Part shown: in pieces, positions 1-7,292 of the stretch | Numbering within the stretch: position 1 is the first letter of the stretch | Layout of the letters: the number at the start of each line of letters is the position of its first letter | NCBI GenBank assembly: GCA_026785965.1 | Contig: JAJAYY010000029.1 | Coordinates: forward strand, 1 to 7,292 | Source: Sphingomonas bacterium | GTDB lineage: Bacteria > Pseudomonadota > Alphaproteobacteria > Sphingomonadales > Sphingomonadaceae | Direction: 5' to 3' | DNA: 7,292 nt | Translations under genes and position numbers: made by a program | Notes under the pieces: model-generated | Database searches by the model: none | The model's input: the letters and a program-made list of their open reading frames with translations, nothing else | Told to the model about the DNA's origin: nothing

Positions 1-375
1 CCCCATGCTGGCGAGGGCGGTGGGTTGGGCCGCGAAGAAATTGACCTGATCATGCCGGCGATCGAGGCGCTGAGGGCCGAAGGTTGGCACGTCACTGGGC
101 CCCACCCTGCCGACACCATGTTCCACGCCGCCGCGCGGGCGCGCTACGACGCGGCGCTGTGCATGTATCACGATCAGGCGCTGATCCCGCTCAAGGCGCT
201 GCACTTCGAAGAAGGGGTCAACATCACGCTCGGGCTGCCGATTGTCCGCACCGCGCCCGATCATGGCACCGCATTCGACATCGCCGGTGCCGACCGCGCC
301 GACCCGCGCGCGATGGCGGCAGCGATCCGCCAGGCCCAAACAAGCGCCGCGATCCGCGCTTGTGGGCGCGGGTGA
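1..375 (+). CDS. pdxA: 4-hydroxythreonine-4-phosphate dehydrogenase PdxA, C-terminal part (5' end outside window)
   Basis: PdxA oxidises 4-phosphohydroxy-L-threonine with NAD+ in the DXP-dependent pathway to pyridoxal phosphate, in the cytoplasm. The gene is cut by the left edge: the frame is open from base 1 and reads [15 protein letters not shown] at once, so the TTG near base 25 is not the true start. About 124 of the usual ~330 residues are present. Visible family marks are the metal-binding His of NPHAGEGG, the second metal-binding His in MYHDQ, and the C-terminal stretch [20 protein letters not shown] followed by FDIAG. The dimeric metal site is therefore intact as far as it can be seen. 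The TGA stop overlaps the start of rsmA by four bases, and pdxA-rsmA adjacency is common in proteobacteria. Identification is firm. Confidence 0.95.
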   Translation, partial: PHAGEGGGLGREEIDLIMPAIEALRAEGWHVTGPHPADTMFHAAARARYDAALCMYHDQALIPLKALHFEEGVNITLGLPIVRTAPDHGTAFDIAGADRADPRAMAAAIRQAQTSAAIRACGRG

Positions 376-1193
376 TTACACTGCCAGAACCACTTCGCGA
401 GATTATCGCCCGTCACGGGCTGTCGGCATCGAAGGCGCTCGGGCAGAACTTTATCCTTGATCGTCAATTGCTTAGCCGGATCGCTTTGATTCCCGGGCTT
501 GGGGCAAGCGATGTGGTGTATGAAGTTGGCCCAGGTCCAGGCGGGCTGACGCGAGCCTTGCTCGATACGGGGGCCAAGGTGATCGCGGTCGAGCGCGACC
601 GCCGCTGCATCCCCGCTCTGGTTGAATTGCACAACGACTTTCCAACCCGCTTCGAGCTGATCGAGGGCGACGCGATGGAGATCGACGAGCGCAGCGCGGT
701 TGGCGAGGGCGCGCACATTGTCGCCAACCTGCCCTACAATGTCGGCACCGCCTTGCTGCTGCGCTGGCTCGCCGGTCCGTGGCCGCCGTGGTGGCGGTCG
801 CTGACCTTGATGTTCCAGCGCGAAGTCGCCGAGCGGATTGTCGCCAAGGAAGGCAGTGACCATTATGGCCGGCTGGCGATTGCGGCACAGTGGCGGTGCG
901 AGGCGCGGATCGCGATGGCGGTCCACCGCAGCGCCTTCACCCCGCCGCCCAAGGTCGCCTCCGCCGTGGTCCACCTGCGCCCCGCCGCCGAGCCCGAAGG
1001 GATTGACCTGGCCACGCTCGAGCGGCTCACTGCCGCCGCGTTCGGGCAGCGCCGCAAGATGCTTCGCCAGAGCCTCAGGGGCGTGCCTGGGGCGCTCGAT
1101 GGGCTCGCCGCACTCGGGATCGATCAAGCGCGCCGCGCCGAGACCGTCGCAGTCGCCGACTTCGTCGCGCTAGCGCGAATCCTGAGTGCTTGA
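372..1193 (+). CDS. rsmA: 16S rRNA (adenine1518-N6/adenine1519-N6)-dimethyltransferase RsmA (KsgA)
   Basis: RsmA dimethylates two adjacent adenines in the 3'-terminal hairpin of 16S rRNA late in small-subunit assembly, using SAM. The product is 273 residues, the normal family size. Motifs in order: LGQNFILD (residues 23-30), the SAM-binding loop [14 protein letters not shown] (51-64), the acidic ribose contact in VIAVERD (70-76), EGDAME (98-103), the catalytic NLPY (119-122), then [10 protein letters not shown], and [12 protein letters not shown] near the start of the C-terminal domain. The start is a GTG inside the pdxA stop (GTGA overlap). It is the only start codon that gives the usual ~20 residues before LGQNF, since open frame further upstream just lies out of phase over pdxA. 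No strong Shine-Dalgarno precedes it (only a GGGCGCGG run), so translational coupling to pdxA is likely. No convincing terminator follows in the 52-base convergent gap. Confidence 0.96.
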   Translation: MITLPEPLREIIARHGLSASKALGQNFILDRQLLSRIALIPGLGASDVVYEVGPGPGGLTRALLDTGAKVIAVERDRRCIPALVELHNDFPTRFELIEGDAMEIDERSAVGEGAHIVANLPYNVGTALLLRWLAGPWPPWWRSLTLMFQREVAERIVAKEGSDHYGRLAIAAQWRCEARIAMAVHRSAFTPPPKVASAVVHLRPAAEPEGIDLATLERLTAAAFGQRRKMLRQSLRGVPGALDGLAALGIDQARRAETVAVADFVALARILSA

Positions 1194-1245
1194 GTCTGCG
1201 TCAGTTAGACGGCACCGGCCCGCACTGAGCAAAGTCGAATAGGCT

Positions 1246-1740
1246 TTAGTTGACCTTTTTCGCGGTGGGCGGGGTCGCCGCCGCCATCGCCGGACCGCGC
1301 GAAATCATCGCGCTCAAGATCGCGACCTGCGGGCAGCCTGCAGCGCACAATTTCTGGAGCTTGGCGAGATTGTCCCTGGCCCGGGCGACCGCACCGGCTT
1401 CAACCATTGCTTCGCCCTGCACTGCAAGCGCGTCGCGGTCATTGGGTTCGAGCGCGAGCGTGCGGTTGGTGAGGCGGATCGCCTGGCCGAACAATTTCTG
1501 CTTGATCGCGACGCGCGCCATGGCGGTGAACGCGGCGCGGTTGCGCGGATCGACCGCGAGCGCGGTTTCGAGCGCGTCGTCGGCGGCGACCAGATTGCCG
1601 GCGGCGAGCGCGGCCTGCCCCTGCTTGAGCAATTCGACCGACTTGGCCGCAACCTGATCGTCGGGGCGCTGGCCCTGCGCCTGGATCGCCATGGTCGAGG
1701 TCGCAAGGCCAAGCATCAGCACGAGGGGACTAAAGCGCAT
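1246..1740 (-). CDS. Small exported TPR-repeat protein, function unknown
   Basis: This is a 164-residue protein with no known specific function. Residues 1-21 look like a Sec signal peptide: MRF, a hydrophobic core PLVLMLGLATSTMA, then an AIQA|Q-type cleavage site. About three tetratricopeptide repeats follow (roughly 36-67, 68-101 and 102-135), with the typical A-G-N-A-L-P spacing in GQAALAAGNLVAADDALETA and LALEPND. TPRs usually act as protein-binding scaffolds. After export the protein would sit in the periplasm, where the two cysteines in LCAAGCPQ (132 and 136) could form a disulfide; that is inference. The tail is Ala/Pro/Lys-rich. Two ATGs are adjacent (1743 and 1740); I chose the inner one because it lies 6 bases from GGAG, the outer only 3. 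It is the last gene of the minus-strand run, 26 bases after rsmB. Open frame upstream of 1743 is out-of-frame sequence over rsmB. Confidence 0.82.
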   Translation of the reverse strand: MRFSPLVLMLGLATSTMAIQAQGQRPDDQVAAKSVELLKQGQAALAAGNLVAADDALETALAVDPRNRAAFTAMARVAIKQKLFGQAIRLTNRTLALEPNDRDALAVQGEAMVEAGAVARARDNLAKLQKLCAAGCPQVAILSAMISRGPAMAAATPPTAKKVN

Positions 1741-1746
1741 CATTTT

Positions 1747-1750
1747 CTCC
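1747..1750 (-). promoter_or_regulatory. Ribosome binding site of the TPR gene (GGAG), deciding its start
   Basis: The minus strand reads GGAGAAAATGATG. GGAG lies 3 bases before the first ATG and 6 before the second, which favours the second. It falls in the 26-base gap after the rsmB stop, so the gene has its own initiation site even if cotranscribed. Confidence 0.6.
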
Positions 1751-1766
1751 AACCAGTCGCGCGAAC

Positions 1767-2939
1767 CTAGCACGGCGCCACGAGCCGCGCGACGAAAAAT
1801 CCGTCGGTCGAATCGTGGCCCGGGGTGAGCAATCGCCCGGCGCCATCGGCTCTTCCAGCGTCGAAACCGACATCCTGGCTGAGCCAGGATGAATGGCGGC
1901 CTAAGAAGTCCCGCACCTGGCCCGCACCCTCCCGGTCGAGGATCGAACATACGGCGTAGACCAAGGCGCCGCCGGGACGGACCAGCGGGACCGCCAGTTC
2001 GAGCAATCGTTGCTGCAAGCGTGCGACCCGATCGAGCCGATCAGGGGTGAGCCGCCAGCGCCCTTCGGGATTGCGCCGCCAGGTCCCCGATCCGCTGCAC
2101 GGCGCATCGACCAGCACGACATCGGCCTTGCCCGCGAGGTCGGCGAGCATTGCCGCCTCACGCCCGGCATCGATCAACCGCGTGGTGATCGTCGCCCCGG
2201 CACGGACGGCGCGAGGGCCAAGCTGCGACAGGCGCGCGCGGTTGGTATCGCAGGCGATGATCGTCGCCTGGGGTGCGGCGGCGGCGAGCGCGAGCGCCTT
2301 GCCCCCGGCCCCGGCGCACAAATCGACGATCGTGATGTCGCCCGCCGCGCCGCACGCGAGCGCGATCAACTGGCTGCCTTCATCCTGGACCTCGGCCAGC
2401 CCGGCGGCGAATTCGGGGCGGTCATCCACCCGCGTGTCGGCGGGCAGCCGCAGCCCCCACGGGCTGATCCTGGTCAGTGCCGCCGTGGGGAAGGCGGCGG
2501 CGACACTGTCGCGGTCGGCGCGGGCAAGGTTGACGCGCAGGTCGAGCGGCGCGCGGTCGAGCAACGCTGGCCATTCGTCGGCGGTGACGAGCGGTGACAA
2601 CTCGTGCTCGATCCAGCGCGGCAGGATCGACGCCGCGGCGACTGGTTCGCCCTCGCTGCGCACCGCCGGGCCGTGGGGTGCGCCGTCGAACGCGAGCGAA
2701 GCGTCGTCGACGCCGAGCCCGAGCATCGCCGCGCGTCCGGTGTCAGGGCGCTCGCCCGAGCGGCGGATCGCGCGATAGACCAGTTCGCGCACCGCGCGGC
2801 GGTCTTTCGACCCGGCATAGCGGCGGGTCTTGAAGTGAAGCTTGACGAGCGCGTCGGCGGGCGGACCGTTGTCACGCGCCGCGGCGATCACCTGATCGAG
2901 GATCTCGATCGCCGCCTGGATCCGTGCCGAGGGCGTCAT
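1767..2939 (-). CDS. rsmB: 16S rRNA (cytosine-C5)-methyltransferase, RsmB/NOP family
   Basis: The enzyme transfers a methyl group from SAM to a cytosine C5 in rRNA; for RsmB proper the target is C967 of 16S rRNA. The product is 390 residues, shorter than the ~430 of E. coli RsmB. The catalytic domain is complete: SAM loop DLCAGAGGK (206-214), acidic CDTNRARL (230-237), motif IV DAPCSGSGTWRRNPEGRW with Cys281, motif VI VYAVCS with the expected nucleophile Cys331, and the C-terminal GHDSTDGFFVARL. The N-terminal ~120 residues hold a reduced helical region in the place of the NusB-like RNA-binding domain (RIQAAIEILDQVI, then KDRRAVRELVYRAIRR). The start is ATG at 2939, nine bases after the guaB stop, with AGGG 7 bases upstream overlapping that stop. 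Class is firm; the exact target base is less certain because of the short N-terminus. Confidence 0.93.
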   Translation of the reverse strand: MTPSARIQAAIEILDQVIAAARDNGPPADALVKLHFKTRRYAGSKDRRAVRELVYRAIRRSGERPDTGRAAMLGLGVDDASLAFDGAPHGPAVRSEGEPVAAASILPRWIEHELSPLVTADEWPALLDRAPLDLRVNLARADRDSVAAAFPTAALTRISPWGLRLPADTRVDDRPEFAAGLAEVQDEGSQLIALACGAAGDITIVDLCAGAGGKALALAAAAPQATIIACDTNRARLSQLGPRAVRAGATITTRLIDAGREAAMLADLAGKADVVLVDAPCSGSGTWRRNPEGRWRLTPDRLDRVARLQQRLLELAVPLVRPGGALVYAVCSILDREGAGQVRDFLGRHSSWLSQDVGFDAGRADGAGRLLTPGHDSTDGFFVARLVAPC

Positions 2940-2948
2940 CGGCTGGCC

Positions 2949-5256
<2,308 letters not shown>

Positions 5257-5319
5257 GCCGATTTTCCTTCCCGCTTGCGCCAAGCGCTTGCATCATGGGC
5301 GCGACAAAAGGGGATTCTC
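5257..5319. promoter_or_regulatory. Divergent intergenic spacer with a 10-bp palindrome, likely shared control region
   Basis: These 63 bases separate the CitE-like gene (minus) from the SPFH gene (plus) and should carry at least one promoter for each direction. They hold both ribosome binding sites: AAGGA on the minus strand at 5265-5269, and AAGGGG on the plus strand at 5308-5313, 6 bases before the ATG. In the middle is a perfect palindrome CAAGCGCTTG (5281-5290) with another GCTTG at 5273-5277, giving three half-sites. I could not identify a good -35/-10 pair on either strand, so promoter function is inferred from gene orientation alone. Confidence 0.45.
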
Positions 5320-6303
5320 ATGCTGACTACATTTCTAGGCGCAATCGCCGTTCTGGTGCTGCTGTTCGTGATGATGGGCGTCAAGATCGTCCATCAGGGA
5401 TATCGCTACACGATCGAGCATTTCGGGCGCTTCGTGCGCGTCGCCCAGCCCGGCTTCAACTTCGTCCCGCCCTTCTTCTATCGGGTCGGGCACAAGATCA
5501 ACATGATGGAGCAGGTGCTCGACATTCCGGGCCAGGAAATCATCACCAAAGACAATGCCATGGTCGCGGTCGACGGGGTGGTGTTCTTCCAGGTACTCGA
5601 CGCAGCCAAGGCGGCGTATGAAGTGAGCGACGTCTATATGGCGATCCTGGCGCTCTCGACGACCAATTTGCGCACCGTGATGGGGTCGATGGACCTCGAC
5701 GAGACATTGTCCAAGCGCGACGAGATCAATGCCCGGCTGCTCAACGTGGTCGACCATGCGACCGAGGCGTGGGGGGTCAAGATCACGCGGGTCGAATTGA
5801 AGGACATCCGTCCGCCGGCGGATATCGTCAACGCCATGACCCGGCAGATGAAGGCCGAGCGCGAAAAGCGCGCTTCGATCCTTGAATCCGAAGGCGCGCG
5901 GCAAAATGACATCAACCGCGCCGAAGGCCAGAAGCAGGGTCAGATCCTGGAGGCCGAAGGGCGCAAGGAAGCCGCGTTCCGCGACGCCGAGGCGCGCGAA
6001 CGCTCGGCCCAAGCCGAAGCCAATGCGACCAAGTCGGTCAGCGACGCGATCGAGGGGGGCAGCGTCCAGGCGATTAATTATTTCATCGCCCAGAAATATG
6101 TCGAGGCGATTGGCCTGTTTGCGACCTCGCCCAATGCCAAGACAATCCTGTTTCCGGTCGAGGCGACCCAGTTGATGGGCACGCTTGGCGGGATCGGCGA
6201 ATTGGCGCGCGAAGCGCTGAGCGGTGAGTCGAGTCGAACGCCCGCCAAGCCCGCGGTGCCCAAGGCGCCGGTCATCCCCGTTGTACCCAGGGTCCAGGGC
6301 TGA
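5320..6303 (+). CDS. SPFH/band-7 domain membrane protein (QmcA/paraslipin/stomatin-like)
   Basis: This is a 327-residue inner-membrane protein of the stomatin/prohibitin/flotillin superfamily, which forms large oligomers in membrane microdomains and often works with NfeD proteins or FtsH-type proteases. One N-terminal transmembrane segment spans about residues 4-24 (FLGAIAVLVLLFVMMGVKIV). The SPFH domain follows (about 25-175), with VHQGYRYTIEHFGRF, QPGFNFVPPF, IPGQEIITKDNAMVAVDGVV and the paraslipin-typical VELKDIRPP. Next comes an Ala/Glu/Arg-rich coiled coil (about 175-238; RAEGQKQGQILEAEGRKEAA), a hydrophobic region around AINYFIAQKYVEAIG, and a proline-rich tail (307-324). The start is the ATG at 5320 with AAGGGG 6 bases upstream. 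The frame is open far upstream, but that part lies antisense to the CitE-like gene. It overlaps nfeD by one base, and this pairing matches the E. coli qmcA-ybbK arrangement. Confidence 0.94.
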   Translation: MLTTFLGAIAVLVLLFVMMGVKIVHQGYRYTIEHFGRFVRVAQPGFNFVPPFFYRVGHKINMMEQVLDIPGQEIITKDNAMVAVDGVVFFQVLDAAKAAYEVSDVYMAILALSTTNLRTVMGSMDLDETLSKRDEINARLLNVVDHATEAWGVKITRVELKDIRPPADIVNAMTRQMKAEREKRASILESEGARQNDINRAEGQKQGQILEAEGRKEAAFRDAEARERSAQAEANATKSVSDAIEGGSVQAINYFIAQKYVEAIGLFATSPNAKTILFPVEATQLMGTLGGIGELAREALSGESSRTPAKPAVPKAPVIPVVPRVQG

Positions 6304-6764
6304 TGCTCGAGTCGATCGAACCCGGCTGGCTGTGGGCAATCGGCGGCGTGGTGCTGCTGATTGCCGAATTGATCGCGCCCGGTTTCTTCCTGTTGTTCAT
6401 CGGTTCCGCGGCGATCGCCACCGGGGTGTTCACCTTGCTGTTCGATCTTGGCATTGCCCCGCAATTGGTGCTGTTCGCACTCTATGCAGTGCTAGCGGTG
6501 ATGCTCGGCAAGCGCTTCTACGCGCAGCCCGACACCCCCGACCAGCAGCTCGGCCTCAACGATCCGAGCAAGCGAATGATCGGCAAGAGCGTGATCGTGG
6601 TCGATCCGGTCGACGAGCATGGCGGCCGGGTCAAGGTCGGCGATGGCGAATGGTCCGCGCGTGGCGGCCCGGCAGCAGCCGGCGAGCGAGTCACCGTGAC
6701 CGGAGTCGACGGCAATTGCCTGACCGTCGAACCAAGTTCCGCGCTCCCCGCCGCCAAACCTTAG
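6303..6764 (+). CDS. NfeD family membrane protein (short form), partner of the SPFH protein
   Basis: This is a 153-residue short-form NfeD protein with no serine-protease domain. Transmembrane segments are at about 8-25, 27-48 and 53-70 (LWAIGGVVLLIAELIAPGFF, GSAAIATGVFTLLFDLG, LVLFALYAVLAVML). A soluble C-terminal OB-fold follows, recognisable by MIGKSVIVVDPV (92-103), the family signature GRVKVGDGEWSARG (108-121), and GERVTVTGVDGNCLTVEP. Family knowledge places NfeD with its SPFH partner in the inner membrane, possibly supporting microdomain assembly or protein quality control. The ATG shares one base with the SPFH stop (TGATG), and AGGG runs lie just upstream at 6289-6292 and 6296-6299, so the two are translated together. 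The stop lies inside a GC-rich hairpin. Confidence 0.93.
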   Translation: MLESIEPGWLWAIGGVVLLIAELIAPGFFLLFIGSAAIATGVFTLLFDLGIAPQLVLFALYAVLAVMLGKRFYAQPDTPDQQLGLNDPSKRMIGKSVIVVDPVDEHGGRVKVGDGEWSARGGPAAAGERVTVTGVDGNCLTVEPSSALPAAKP

Positions 6765-6771
6765 CGGCGGG
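6747..6771. terminator. GC-only hairpin spanning the nfeD stop codon, possible terminator or mRNA 3' stabiliser
   Basis: CCCGCCGC (6747-6754) pairs perfectly with GCGGCGGG (6764-6771) across a 9-base loop, giving an 8-bp stem of G-C pairs only. The nfeD TAG straddles the loop and 3' arm. No run of T follows on the plus strand, so it is not a canonical intrinsic terminator. It may instead protect the mRNA 3' end, or simply reflect the GC-rich coding sequence. It sits at the left side of the nfeD/pckA convergent gap. Confidence 0.4.
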
Positions 6772-6827
6772 TCAGCCCCGCCAGTCCGGCGAGGTTTCAG
6801 TGGAGCCCTCCCTACCCCAGCATCCCG

Positions 6828-7292
<465 letters not shown>

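Noticed and set aside
84..371. Upstream extension of rsmA over pdxA
   Set aside because: It lies out of phase over clear PdxA coding sequence and yields an Arg/His-rich product; RsmA normally begins about 20 residues before LGQNF.
1195..1245. Possible terminator between rsmA and the TPR gene (TCAGT...ACTGA, AAAG...CTTT pairs)
   Set aside because: Stems are only 4-5 bp with long loops, and the TTTTT at 1256-1260 lies in the TPR coding region without an adjacent stable stem.
1744..1950. Longer start for the TPR protein inside rsmB
   Set aside because: It overlaps the conserved RsmB C-terminus, lacks a signal peptide at its own N-terminus, and would bury the clear GGAG site and signal peptide.
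5273..5319. Sigma-70 type promoter upstream of the SPFH gene (TTGCGC or TTGCAT as -35)
   Set aside because: No acceptable -10 hexamer lies 16-18 bases downstream of either candidate on the plus strand, and the reverse strand is no better.

Overview
The window looks like an ordinary piece of chromosome from a GC-rich alphaproteobacterium. A sphingomonad is my best guess, inferred from protein style and gene order rather than shown directly. Supporting points are the pdxA-rsmA pair, a short alphaproteobacterial-type RsmB, an ATP-type PEP carboxykinase with a [14 protein letters not shown] loop, and the strong G/C bias at third codon positions. Eight protein-coding genes fill almost all of the sequence. 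I see no tRNA, rRNA, CRISPR array, insertion sequence, integrase or phage gene, and no gene-free stretch longer than about 65 bases.

Layout. (1) Bases 1-1193, plus strand: the 3' end of pdxA (vitamin B6 synthesis), then rsmA (16S rRNA dimethyladenosine transferase), whose GTG start overlaps the pdxA stop. (2) Bases 1246-5256, minus strand: a compact run transcribed as CitE-like CoA-ester lyase, guaB (IMP dehydrogenase), rsmB (16S rRNA m5C methyltransferase), then a small exported TPR protein. Gaps are 37, 9 and 26 bases, so one operon is likely. This run converges with rsmA. (3) Bases 5320-6764, plus strand: an SPFH/band-7 membrane protein and its NfeD partner, joined by a one-base stop/start overlap. 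They are divergent from the CitE-like gene across a 63-base spacer with a small palindrome. (4) Bases 6828-7292, minus strand: the C-terminal part of pckA, running off the right edge and converging with nfeD.

Together the genes are housekeeping: cofactor synthesis, two rRNA methyltransferases, guanine nucleotide synthesis, a membrane-microdomain pair, gluconeogenesis, and one CoA-ester lyase of unknown substrate. I did not find a convincing new system. The points most worth a second look are the CitE-like gene heading the guaB operon, the exported TPR protein with a conserved-looking Cys pair, the repeated GCTTG/CAAGC half-sites in the divergent spacer, and a GC-rich hairpin embedded in the nfeD stop.
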